64,000 nucleotides of DNA from Microglena sp. YARC (lineage: Eukaryota > Chlorophyta > Chlorophyceae > Chlamydomonadales > Chlamydomonadaceae): the NCBI GenBank assembly GCA_022414725.1, contig CM039462.1:176669810-176733809 (forward strand). The letters are read 5' to 3'. Of the stretch, positions 10,560-20,490 are shown piece by piece. Each line of letters starts with the position of its first letter. Position 1 is the stretch's first letter. The notes below the pieces were generated by a model, which ran no database searches, was not told the DNA's origin, and was given only the letters and a program-made list of their open reading frames with translations. The translations under genes were made by a program, and so were the position numbers.

Positions 10560-11075
10560 GTTGTGTGCTGCGTAAGCTGGCGCCCCTAATCTCATCAGGC
10601 TAATCTCATCAGGCTTGTGTGTGCTGTCCACTGGTCGAAACGGGAGGAGGCTACTCTCATCAGGCTAATCTCACCAGGCAAATCTCAACAGGCAAATCTC
10701 ATCAGGCTTGTGTGTGCTGTCCACATTTCGATCACCGTTACTGCAGTCGTCTAGCCACCCCTCACCACCCAACCCCACACACACGCACACCCTCCTCCCC
10801 CCACCCTCCCAACCACACACACACACCCTCCTCCCCCCACACACACCCAACCACACACCCGCATCCAAGTTACCTCAGTGGCTAGCCCTTTAATCTCATC
10901 AGGCTTGTGTGTGCTGTCCACTGGTTGATCACCGTTACCGCAGTCGTCTAGCCACCCCTCACCACCCAACCACACAGACACACACGCACACCCTCCCCAC
11001 CCAACCACCCACTCGCATCCAAGTTACCTCGGTGGCTTGGCCTCTAATCTCAACAGTTGTGTGTGCTGTCCACAG
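10560..11075 (+). repeat. Acceptor-side decoy copies of exon 5 with CA/C-rich spacers
   Basis: Three copies of the region around the exon 5 acceptor precede the real one. Each has tctcatcaggcttgtgtgtgctgtccac followed by tggtcga (about 10609), atttcgatcacc (about 10697) or tggttgatcacc (about 10893), where the real site is ctgtccacag|gtcgatcgcc. In all three the AG is lost. Between them are cctcaccacccaaccacacacac stretches. Confidence 0.8.
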
Positions 11076-11243
11076 GTCGATCGCCAAGGGGAGCAGATCC
11101 TCTCGTTCATTGACCGAGTGGCCGACAAGACGGTGGACTCCTACGGTCTTGAGGCGGTGAACAAGCAGCTGCAAGAGCGTGTCGCCACGCAGAGCAAAGA
11201 CGTAGACAACCTACGGCTGCTGAACACAAAGCTCTTGCACAAG
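11076..11243 (+). CDS. Coiled-coil protein gene 1, exon 5
   Basis: The acceptor is ctgtccacag|GTC and the donor ttgcacaag|GTGAAG. The 168 bp are 56 codons, phase 0 at both ends. Residues such as ILSFIDRVADKTVDSYGLE and KQLQERVATQSKDVDNLRLLN keep the heptad pattern. Reading past the donor stays open for 16 codons and then meets a TGA, so an unspliced product is also possible but less likely. Confidence 0.75.
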
Positions 11244-11279
11244 GTGAAGGAGATGGCGCATATGCAGGAGACGCTTATC

Positions 11280-11745
11280 AGCCTCCATTGACCGAATGGC
11301 CAAAAAGACGGTGGACTCCTGTGGCCTGGAGGCGGTGAACAAGCAGCTGCAGGAGCGTGTCGCCACACAGAGTAAGGACGTAGACAACCTGCGGCTCCTG
11401 AACACAAAGCTCTTGCACAAGGTGGGGGAGATGATGAATACGGCATGCGTTGGTTGTCAGCTTCCATTGACCGAAGGGCCGACTAGACGGTGGACTCCTG
11501 TGGCCTGGAGGAGGAGAACAGGGAGATGCAGGAGCGTTTAGCCACACAGAACAAGGACGTGGACAACCTATGGCTCCTGAACACAAAGCTCTTGCTCAAG
11601 GAGAAGGAGATGATGTGTACGGCATGAGTTGGTTATCAGTCTCCATTGACCTAAGGGTCAAAAAGACAGTGGACTCCTGTGGCCTGGAGGAGGCGAGCAG
11701 GGAGCTCCAGGAGCGTGTAGCCGCACCGGGCAAGGACGTAGAGTC
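11280..11745 (+). repeat. ~180-bp tandem copies of exon 5
   Basis: Three near-complete copies of exon 5 follow at about 11283-11421, 11463-11600 and 11643-11740, sharing ccattgacc.aa, gacggtggactcctgtggcctgga and aacacaaagctcttg. Donor positions read aag|GTGGGG in the first, aag|GAGAAG (GT lost) in the second, and the third is truncated. The acceptor-like ttatcag before each would enter exon sequence in the wrong phase after exon 4 or 5, so they do not look usable as in-frame exons. A last fragment lies near 12257-12300. Confidence 0.8.
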
Positions 11746-11761
11746 TACCCGTATAAAACAA

Positions 11762-12080
11762 GATAACGCCTGGAGGGGTGTGGTGTTCAGGGGACCCTCC
11801 CATAGGCCGCAGCTGTCTACCGGTCTGCCTGGTAGACAATTTAGGGTTGTGGCTTTTGCGGGCGTGGTGTGGTGGTGAGGAGAACCTCCCGTACGCCGCA
11901 GCTGTCTACCCGTCTACCTGGTAGACAATTTAAGTTTGGGGTGGCGTGGCGTTAAGGGGAACCTCCCGCAGCTGTCTACCCGTCTACCTGGTAGACAATT
12001 TAATTTTGGGGGGGCGTGGCGTGGCGTTAAGGGGAACCTCCTGCAGCTGTCTACCGGTCTACCTGGTAGACAGATTACAA
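11762..12080 (+). repeat. Four-unit tandem array related to the GATAACGCC repeat
   Basis: Four units of about 70-90 bp. Each has ggcgtggtgtt.aggggaacctcc, cgcagctgtctacc.gtctacc and tggtagacaattta. The core gtctacctggtagac is a near-perfect palindrome. The first unit begins gataacgcctggaggggtgtgg, the same head as the SINE-like repeats at 13349, 23990, 44661 and 55288. Confidence 0.75.
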
Positions 12081-13333
12081 CGTCAAACATCAACTGAGTC
12101 AGCTACCTAGAAACGCATTAGCCCAATCCTGAGTTTGCATGGAGGCGGAGTAGCCTAGGGCTAATCGTACTGACTAGCTAGACCCAACTGCAGTAGTCAA
12201 GTCTTCCCCATTCACCACAACCAACCCCAACAACAATGGCCCCCGCTAGAACCCCCGGTTGAAGACAAAATTGTTGCGCAAGGTGGGGAGATGAACACGG
12301 CATGAGGTGTGTATCGTCAAGTATTTTGTCAGTTATAGCAATACAGCAGGTGATTTGGGTCTCGTATTACGTACCTCCACTTGTTCATGCCAAATTTCCA
12401 ACGATGTCGGGATTGTCTGAATCCTTGATTCTCGAGCCAAAACGTCAGAAATCTCGGATCCGAATGTCAAGTTCGAGGTATGAACTGCGAAGTTTTCGAA
12501 ACCCCCAAATCCAAATCATCCCCTATAATCCAAGTCCGGGTAACTTGAACTTGGTTACATGGCTCCAGCCATCTCTGCTGTCTGCTTTATTACTTGAGCT
12601 TGAATTTGGTTACATAGCTTCAGCCAGCAATTTGGCTGCTCACCGTCCTCGGCAAAAATAATCTTACGATGATTGAGTTATCAGGATAGTGTGGCCGGAA
12701 TTTTGCTGATAGGATTGATTTATCACTATAGTGGGCCCCAGATTGAGTTATAAAATTGAGTATTTTGGAATGGTCAAAATGGAAGGGAAATCATGCAGCC
12801 CGGTACAAAATTTTGCCTTTGTTTGCCAAATGTAGGCAATATCGCACGTGCAATGTTTCCCCCAATCCCCCTCCCAAAGTGTAACACAGGGGCATCTCGC
12901 TGCCAGATGCTCAATGTTCACGTCCAAATCCTTATCAGAGACTCTGGCCACGCCCTTCAACCCACTTGAACTTGGTGACAGCTTCAGCCAGCAATTTGGC
13001 TGCTCGCCCTCTTCGGCAGTAAAACAATATTAAGACTAGGAAAATGTAAACGCGAACAAATGTTTTTTCTCTTCTGAACGGTAAAAACAATTAAAAAAAC
13101 TGAAAATATCTATCAAAATTGACTTGATCCAATCTTACTGATACTTTCTTCTCGAATTCAGTCAGGCTTCGTCAATACATTATAAAACCACATGACATTC
13201 ATCTTGAACGGTTTTATAATCACATAGATGTCACACTCGATCATTCCAAGGGACAATGGGTCGCTTCCATCTATCAGTTTCCTCCTTGAGGTAGTGGGAG
13301 GAGATTATTAATCTGGCCACCTTGGAAGGCAGG
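12081..13333. other. Intron 5, no gene recognised; repeat fragments
   Basis: Two copies of a motif cttgaacttggt.aca..cttcagccagcaatttggctgctc (12585-12645 and 12968-13020) resemble the (TTGAAC) tails of some non-LTR elements. The stretch 12840-12960 matches the 44.9-45.9 kb array (ctgccagatgctcaatgttcacg). A 119-codon frame here overlaps these repeats and is not called. Confidence 0.5.
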
Positions 13334-13348
13334 TTGGCTGATGAGATA

Positions 13349-13507
13349 ATAATGATAACGCCTGGTGGGGCGTGGTGTTAAGGGAGCCCGTCGTACGCGG
13401 GTGGGGAGCGGTCTCCTACCTCAACTGGACAAGCTACCATCGCGGTTGACGACGACCTGCAACGCCAAGAGCGACCGAAGGGGGAGTCGAACCCCCGACT
13501 CTTCAAT
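13349..13507 (-). mobile_element. tRNA-related SINE with 15-bp target duplication
   Basis: The insert is flanked by the 15-bp direct repeat TTGGCTGATGAGATA (13334-13348 and 13508-13522). On the minus strand it begins with a tRNA-like T-arm (gggggTTCGACtccccc, 13480-13496), which fits a pol III B box, and ends in gccccaccaggcgttatcattatt. The A box is absent, so the copy is 5'-truncated. Relatives with the same gataacgcctgg(t/a)ggggcgtgg end lie at 11762, 23990, 44661 and 55288. Confidence 0.7.
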
Positions 13508-13532
13508 TTGGCTGATGAGATAGGCATCTCAG

Positions 13533-13725
13533 CAGGGTTGTTCAGGGCGACGTCAGTGTCCTCCGTCGCAAACGCAACGTCGAAGGGTCCGTTGCGTCGC
13601 AGGACGCAACGTGGGGAGGGTATATTGACCAGAAGAGTCCGTTGCGTCGCAGGATGCAGACTATACAATTGGTTGCATCTCAGGCAGCAGAGGTGGGGAC
13701 TGGGGGGTCCTCCTGAAGTACCCTG
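13533..13725. mobile_element. 193-bp MITE with 13-bp flanking direct repeat
   Basis: The ends are CAGGGTTGTTCAGG and TCCTGAAGTACCCTG, imperfect inverted repeats of about 14 bp. The element is flanked on both sides by ATAGGCATCTCAG (13520-13532 and 13726-13738), which would be an unusually long target duplication. It lies directly beside the SINE, sharing three flank bases. A related end in opposite orientation is at about 14906-14995 (about 90 bp match), and the CAGGGTTGTTCAG-like motif recurs near 22717. Confidence 0.65.
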
Positions 13726-13739
13726 ATAGGCATCTCAGG

Positions 13740-15000
13740 TTTACCACACTCATCCCATGACGAGGACATCCAAGTGTTGTACACAGCATTTTTTCTTCCT
13801 TGTGATTCAAAGCTTTCATCATCATGGGCGATCTGAACCCCAAACAATTGTTTTACTGACGGGGGCCCTGATTTCGTGCTACAGTGATCATTAATTCTAC
13901 AATATAATTAAATCATCATCTCATCTGTGTAAGTACATTTGTCTTTCCCTACACAAATTGGTGGGGCAACAAGCTTATGGTGGCGCCATGTATAATGCAT
14001 ACTCGATGACTACGAATTTACCACATGTACCCTAATATGTACCGTAATCATCTTGTAATACGGCTTCATACCCATGACATCAAGTACAATGTGGCTTCAA
14101 CCAGTCCAGACCGACCCCCAACAGTGAAAATAACACTGCGCTAAGTGCAATTCGAATACTGATGATCAGGCTTCGTCTCGGTCAGACGGATGGTCATTGG
14201 GACGGACAAATGGGTAACCCTGGCCAGGGCCCTGGGGGCTCCCGCTCCCTTGAAGAGGGGGCCCAGCCAAAAAGGCAAGCTTCTCACCAAGTAGATTCTT
14301 GCATGCTCTTCCTATTTGGTCGGCCCGAAGGCTGCTGACCTATGTAATAGGAACTGAGAAAAATGTCGAAATGTTGGTTGTAACCGACGTAGAAATTGGT
14401 CGTAAATCGTAGAAATTGGAGAAATTTGTCGTAAAAACGGTTGGGACGGTCGAAAATCACTGAGAAACGGTTGGCGATTGAGATTGTTAGTGATATTGCC
14501 TGTTAGAACGGTTGGACATAAAGCCGGAGATGGGCGAACAGTCCGTTGGAATTGTCAGGAATTCAGTTAGATTGGGTCCGTCGAAGCTGTGCGAAGCTGG
14601 TCAAACAATACAATTAACCCGTGACTGTTGCCGTCGGCGTGAAATGCTGGTCGAAATGAAGTCCTTAGGTCCGACTTAGATGCAAGCGCTGAATGATTGA
14701 AGGGCATAAACGTCGAATTCCTAGAAGCCCAATCTGGCGTCTATTTTTTCGTCCTGCGTCTTGCGACCTTCGACTCCCCTCCCCTTCCCGATTGCGACAT
14801 AGCTGACCTTGCCTAGGTTCTGCGAACTGCCTGCCCGCCTGTCTTCGCTCAGTTCAACCCTTGGGCCGACCACCGCTGGGGCCCTTAGGGCACCTTACTA
14901 TTTGTACCAGGGTTGTTCAGGAGGACCCCCAGCTCTGCTGCCTGAGACGCAACCAATTGTATAGTCTGCGTCCTGCGACGCAACGGACCCTTCCTTCTGC
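13740..15000. other. Intron 5, transposon fragments only
   Basis: No gene is seen. 14163-14290 matches one arm of the 832-1622 element (gacaaatgggtaaccctgg, gggggctcccgc). 14906-14995 is an inverted copy of the 13533 MITE end. Confidence 0.5.
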
Positions 15001-15265
15001 ATACATTTGGGCTGGTTGCGAGGTGGGCCGAACGAATTGCATACGTTTGGGTTGGTTACGAGGTGGGACGAAAGTGTTAATTGAAAACGGTTGGGCTGGT
15101 TGTTCCGATGGCAATCGTATTTATTGCATACGTTTGTGTTTGTAATGAGGTGAGACGAACGTATGCACTGCGTACGTCTGGGCTGGTTATGCCGTTGGAC
15201 GAACGTATCCAATGCATACGTTTGTGTTGGTTGCGAGGTGGGTCGAACGTATGCACTGCAACGTT
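15000..15265 (+). repeat. ~40-45 bp tandem repeat
   Basis: About six or seven degenerate copies of a unit with gcatacgtttgg.ctggttgcgaggtgggacgaac. Confidence 0.75.
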
Positions 15266-16918
15266 TGGCTGGTTGCGAGGTGCCCGAATTCAAATTTGAA
15301 ACTTTGAAAAACATTTCGAACTAACAACTAACTCGTGTCAAGAAAGCGCTACGGGTTCAGTGACAAGTGTGAGAGGTAGCTGCCCACCACTTTCCCTGTC
15401 CCAAAAAGCGCTTACTTCTTCTCACGATCCAGGTGAGCCTGACCCTCTCGCGCTTGCGGGTTTGCAGTTCACCGAAGTATTACAGCCAGTTCGAGCCTCG
15501 TACATGGTCGATGGCAGGGTCGGTGGTTATGGCGGGGAAGTTAGCCGTTGCCGATTCAAATATGTGGACCAATGCTTTTTACAAACCTTTCAAATCTTAC
15601 CACCAATCTCAGCAACAAGAGTAACCGGTCATCTACTCGCCTGCCGCGACTCAAAGCGGTTGACGAAATCAAGCCCACACATCTTCTAATAAATAACGAT
15701 TCTCACGGATTGGCGTTCTGTTTCCCTTTCTTTTCATCAGAATGCAGACGGGCGCGACTGAATAAATCCTCCCCCTATCTGTCTTCAGTTCAACCATTCC
15801 TTCAAGTAAATATTTCTGCATCGCTCTACCGCCCTTCGGCCCTCTCTGCTTTGCCAATCGGAGAAGCCGCTGAAAGCTTTTCAGCAGTTGAAATAGCGAA
15901 TAGCTTCTTCAGAACGAGTTTCTTGTAGCTTCGAAAACTGCTCGACTTCTAACAAAAACGTATCTGGTTATTCATCGCCTTCCCTAGATTTTCACAGGTG
16001 CGCCTAGTGCTTGGATAATTCTGTCGGACATTCCGAACCGAGTATTCCCGCACTTCCTGTATCTGCATTGGCACAGTCCCTGACCAAACCGGCTTGCTGG
16101 AGTTCTGAGTGACTTCAAGGGAAGCTGTTAGGTCGGTTGCGCACGCACTTCCAGTTTCCGTTTGCGATTTCCATTGCTTTGTCGCAGGCATGCCATAGTT
16201 GAAGCATGACAAGCCCGCTCTACAGCATCCACAATGAAACTGCCCATGTACTTGTCTTCCTAACTACCTACCTGTCTGCCTTCCGACCTACCTACCCTCC
16301 TACCAACCTGCTTCCTTCCATTCTCGAAATTAGAAGCAAAGGGTACAGACGAGAAAGCATACAACTAAACAATGCAAACGAGCTTTACTTCCTAGGCCAC
16401 GCCTGCCCCACCCGTCTTGCTGCTCCACCATGTGCTGCGTCAACACGAATATCTCGACTCGCTTCCCAAAGAACAGCCACTAACAGGCCCGTACGTAAGC
16501 AAACGTACTCAATGAGTCCCTCGTTCTTGCAACCCAGTCGTGCGCTAATGCGTCCACTCACCCATCCACCCATTCGTCCACGTTTGATGATTTGTCATGT
16601 CGCGACTGGCGAATTTGGGCCCCCGAGGCGTACCTGCAGCTTGGTTCCTTCTTGGCTCTTTCAGGTTGTAACGTCCACCTTTCCGGTAGTCAAGGAAATT
16701 CGCCTACGGTCGCTATCTCGCGCCGGCTAGAAAGTGCCCTTTCTTGGTCGTCTTCGTTTCGTGGCTGCAACCTCCTCACTAAAATCCTCTGAAAAGTGCT
16801 AGCCCTCCGACATGCCTGACGATTTGTATTATGGTTTCCGGCCTGCATTGCCTGCTTGCGATACTTTCCTTCCTGCCATATCTCGCCTGCAATTCATATC
16901 TCGCCTGTCCACTTGCAG
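15266..16918. other. End of intron 5, nothing recognised
   Basis: Mixed-composition sequence without repeats that stand out and without a convincing coding frame. Frames of 109, 126 and 174 codons occur but lack any recognisable motif, heptad pattern or splice fit. It ends in the acceptor ccacttgcag at 16918. Confidence 0.5.
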
Positions 16919-17038
16919 GACACCCAACGCTTGCACTCGGACAAGTTTAAGACAACTCCAGTGACTGAGCGGCCCGAAACCTTGGTTACATCTCAGGATT
17001 TCCGAACCTTCCATCGGTCTGTAGATAAGTACCTCAAG
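16919..17038 (+). CDS. Coiled-coil protein gene 1, exon 6
   Basis: The acceptor is ctgtccacttgcag|GAC and the donor tacctcaag|GTGCGG. The 120 bp are exactly 40 codons, phase 0 at both ends. The protein piece (start DTQRLHSDKFKTTPV, end FHRSVDKYLK) is polar and no longer clearly coiled coil, a transition to the tail. The call rests on splice sites, phase and length; there is no homology support. Confidence 0.6.
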
Positions 17039-17099
17039 GTGCGGGCCTACGGAATACCGCTAGTTCTATATGTGCCTGTGAATGAGGATGTATGCACTC

Positions 17100-17182
17100 T
17101 AACTTCGGGGGTGGGGTGGTGGTGGGGTGTGTGTGTGGGGTGTGTGTGTGTTTGTGTGGGTGGGTGGGTGGGGGGGTCCTTA
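17100..17182 (+). repeat. GTGTGGGTGGG microsatellite
   Basis: A G/T-rich simple-sequence tract (ggggtggtggtggggtgtgtgtg...gggtgggtgggtggggggg) shortly after the exon 6 donor. Confidence 0.8.
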
Positions 17183-17413
17183 CGACCATCATCATCGTTC
17201 TACTCGACCATCTTTTGACCGAGCGATGGTGAAGCAAGCAAGCTATCTCTCCTCATCCCATCCATAGCTTCAGCAGTAGGGGAAGGGGTTGTAAGGCAAT
17301 TCGGTGTTGGGACACAAAGGACAAGCCCAAAGCATAAACCCTTCTTGCCACTTCATGGATCCTGTATTTGTGCAAGCTAGTCTCCCCTCAATAGCTGTAT
17401 TCTATTCGGCTAC

Positions 17414-17558
17414 CAGCAGCAGCTTCTAGGCAGCTCCCTGAGGCAGCCTCAAAATTTCAGCAGCGCTAGAAAGCTGATTACTTCAGCTTGAAGGTGCACT
17501 GGGTCGCTTTAGGTTTAGCTGATTAGCCAGCCAGGGGAGCTTCCTAGAAGCTGCTGCT
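17414..17558. mobile_element. 145-bp inverted-repeat element
   Basis: 17414-17438 (agcagcagcttctaggcagctccct) is matched in reverse by 17533-17558, with about two mismatches. The same arm sequence is the unit start of the 19740-20490 array and appears at 19530-19690 and near 44248, so it is a dispersed family. Confidence 0.6.
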
Positions 17559-18059
17559 CGAAGCCAGAAATAAAAACAGTGCCCTCATTAGCCAGATTGC
17601 ATGGTCTGTCAGCTTGCAGGCTGCTCAGGCTGCAGGAGGAAACGCTAAGTGATCTTGTATAGTACAGCCACACTCTGCACCACAAACCAGAATGCACCAC
17701 ACTCTGCAACACACCAGAATGCACCACACCCTCCACCACACCAGATTGCACCCTCTCCCCTGTCTTGGCCTGTACTACTCCCCCCTCTTGCCCATTATTA
17801 GCCCCTGCTCTCGTACTTATACCTGTACATGCCAATCCTCCCAGTACCTGCCTATTTTCACCATGCAAACATAGCCCGCCCACTGGGCCATTAATCTGTT
17901 AATGAAAAGATTAAAGACAGGACTCTCACGGAAGGAATAATCAGTAAATGTGTGTGCCAATCCTCATATACCGGTATATTATATATGATAGTCATGGTTG
18001 TCCCCAAATGAAAAACAGGATTGGTGTGTGCTTCACCCTCCCCTCCTCCTACCCTATCT

Positions 18060-18764
18060 CTCCTGAGCAGCCCCTCCCACCTCCACCTCCACCTCCACCT
18101 CCTGCCCCATTGTGCAGTCACTCCCCACCTCCACTCCTCCTCACCCACCTCCACTCCTCCCCCCCCACTCCACCTCCACTCCTCCTCACCCACCTCCACT
18201 CCTCACCCCCCACTCCACCTCCACTCCTCCTCACCCACCTCCACTCCCCCCCCCCCCCCCACTCCACCTCCGCTCCTCCCCCCCACTCCGCCTCCACTCC
18301 GCCTCATCCACCTCCACTCCTCCTCACCCACCTCCACTCCTCACCCCCCAATCCACCTCCACTCCTCCTCACCCACCTCCACTCCGCCTCCACTCCGCCT
18401 CATCCACCTCCACTCCTCCTCACCCACCTCCGCCTCCACACGTCCTCATCCACCTCCACTCCTCCCCCCTCAATCTGCCTCCACTCCGCCTCATCCACCT
18501 CCACTCCTCCTCACCCACCTCCACTCCTCACCCCCCACTCCACCTTCACTCCTCCTCACCCACCTCCACTCCTCCCCCCCACTCCGCCTCCACTCCGCCT
18601 CATCCACCTCCACTCATCCTCACCCACCTCCACCTCCACACCTCCTCATCCACCTCCACTCCTCCCCCCCACTCTGCCTCCACTCCTCCTCACCACCTCC
18701 ACTTCTCCCCCCCCACACTCCACCTACACTCCTCACCCACCTCCACTCCTCCCCCACTGTGCAG
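18060..18764 (+). repeat. CCACCTCCACTCCTCCT minisatellite before exon 7
   Basis: A 700-bp pyrimidine-rich array of cctccactcctcctcacccac-type units with C runs, ending in the acceptor ccccactgtgcag. The same gtgcagtca occurs at 18110-18118 before the array, so the acceptor edge may have been copied here too. All three frames are open over long stretches (Pro/Ser/His/Leu runs), which is an artefact. Confidence 0.85.
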
Positions 18765-19487
18765 CCCCTCCCCACCTCCACAACAATAATGACCTCAAGG
18801 ATGGATGATCTTACTCTCGAGAGGGAGCCTGTCACGCCACGTGCGTCCCAGAGAATGTCCGACGATTTTGCTATGTCCCCCAGGTCCATGTTCTCAGACG
18901 CCATGGGTGAGATCTTCATGGGTGAGATCTCAGATCTCGGATCTGAGATCCCCATGGGTGAGCTCTCAGACGCAATGGGTGAGATCCCCCTACCCTCCTT
19001 CCGCTCCCCCTCGGATTCCTACCCCCTCCAGACCGGCTACAACCTACAGCCTGGTCAGTTTGACTCCGTCGCACAAGAGGAGATGAAAATGATGGGCCAG
19101 ATTATCGAATCCAGACTGGATGGCAGCCTGACCTGCCGACCCTCTCACTTCTCCATCAGCCCTGGAGGGAACCCCTCCGAGCATCACACAATGAGCGTGT
19201 CCACCCCTGCAAGCCAGCGTCCTGTGAGCAGACGTGCTTGCTCCTCAGTTAGCTACCTACCCAGCTACCCACCCCGCATGCCTCGCCAATCAAGTGCGTG
19301 CATCTCGCAGCTCATGCAACGAAAAATTTCAGGCCTAGGACCTGGGTTCTCACCCTTCGGGTCCACCAGAACCCATGCTGACAGTTGCCACGAGGTCCTG
19401 GGACCTCATCTGAGTGTCAACGCCCCCAGGCCAAGCCTCTCCCTTGATCCACATACCTCCGTGTTGTCAGATTCAGTGGAGCCGTAG
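18765..19487 (+). CDS. Coiled-coil protein gene 1, last exon
   Basis: The acceptor cactgtgcag|CCC gives a phase-0 exon of 241 codons, ending in TAG at 19485-19487. The tail is not coiled coil: it is rich in Ser, Pro, Met and Arg and has a small internal repeat (SDAMGEI, DLGSEIPMGEL, SDAMGEIPL). The DNA of that repeat includes the palindrome ctcagatctcggatctgag. Ser/Pro and Arg-Ser clusters (RASQRMS, RPVSRRACSS) would suit phosphorylation, but this is inference. A methionine-start frame from 18789 would also be possible if this were an independent gene; the exact phase-0 acceptor favours a terminal exon. Confidence 0.65.
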   Translation, partial: PLPTSTTIMTSRMDDLTLEREPVTPRASQRMSDDFAMSPRSMFSDAMGEIFMGEISDLGSEIPMGELSDAMGEIPLPSFRSPSDSYPLQTGYNLQPGQFDSVAQEEMKMMGQIIESRLDGSLTCRPSHFSISPGGNPSEHHTMSVSTPASQRPVSRRACSSVSYLPSYPPRMPRQSSACISQLMQRKISGLGPGFSPFGSTRTHADSCHEVLGPHLSVNAPRPSLSLDPHTSVLSDSVEP

Positions 19488-19739
19488 TCTGTGTGTTCTT
19501 CGGGGGCTGGTAACTTGTATCGAGGACAATTCTAGGCAGCTCCCTTTCCTCGTTCTTGGTCCTAACCCGAAGCTAGCTAGTGCGTCTGAATGCTGACATG
19601 ACAGGCATTCCAAGGCAGCTGAAAGCTTTGGGTTTGACCCAGTGACTGGCCAATGGAGCTATCTGGAAGCTGCTTTGTGTAGCCCTGAAATGCAGCAGTG
19701 ATTTCTGAGAGCGCCCCTTGTCCAGACCCTTTTTGCGTT
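19488..19739 (+). other. 3' flank of gene 1
   Basis: Contains a fragment of the agcttctaggcagct element (about 19530-19690). I see no TGTAA or AATAAA poly(A) signal close after the stop. Confidence 0.4.
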
Positions 19740-20490
19740 GTGTTGTGGTGTAGCAGCTTCTAGGCAGCTCCCTTTGTCGATCCCCTTGTTAAGGCCCTGT
19801 TTGTGGTGTGGTGCGGTGCGTAGCAGCTTCTAGGCAGCTCACTTTGTCGATCCCTTGCCGAGGCCCTGATTGTGGTGTGTTGCGGTGTGCAGCATCTTCT
19901 GGGCAGCTCCCTTTGTCGATCCCTCGCCGAGGCCCTGTGTGTGGTGTGGTGTGGTGTGGTGCGCAGCAGCTTCTAGGCAGCTCACTTTTGTCGAGCCCCT
20001 TGTTGAGGCCCTGATTGTGGTGTGGTGTGGTGCGTAGCAGCTTCTAGGCAGCTCCCTTTGTCGATCCCCTTGTTGAGCCCCTTTTTGTGTTGTGGTGTGG
20101 TGTGGTGCGTAGCAGCTTCTAGGCAGCTACCTTTGTTGATCCCCTTACCGAGGCCCTGATTGTGGTGTGGTGTGCTGCGTAGCACCTTCTAGGTAGCTTC
20201 TTTTGTCGAGCCCCTTGCCGAGGCCCTGATTGTGGTGTGGTGCGTAGCAGCTTCTAGGCAATTCCCTTTGTCGATCCCCTTGTCGAGGCCCTGTTTGTGT
20301 TGTGGTGTGATGTGGTGCGGAGCAGCTTCTAGGCAGCTACCTTTGTCGATCCCCTTGCCGAGGCTCTGATTGTGGTGTGGTGTGCTGCGTAGCAGTTTCC
20401 TTTGTCGATCCCCTTGCCGAGGCCCTGATTGTGGTGTGGTGCGTAGCAGCTTCTAGGCAGCTTCCTTTGTTGAGCCTGTTGAGTCCCTGT
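19740..20490 (+). repeat. ~72-bp satellite, AGCAGCTTCTAGGCAGCTC type
   Basis: About ten or eleven copies with agcagcttctaggcagctccctttgtcgatccccttg..gaggccctgattgtggtgtggtgcgt. One copy is truncated near 20393. Confidence 0.85.

Noticed and set aside
12302..12661. 119-codon frame
   Set aside because: Contains two copies of a retroelement tail-like repeat; no domain.
16206..16730. 174-codon frame in intron 5
   Set aside because: No motif, no heptads, no splice fit with gene 1.
18021..18764. Long Pro/Ser/His frame before the last exon
   Set aside because: All three frames are open over the CCACCTCCACTCCTC minisatellite; the acceptor at 18764 gives the right phase.
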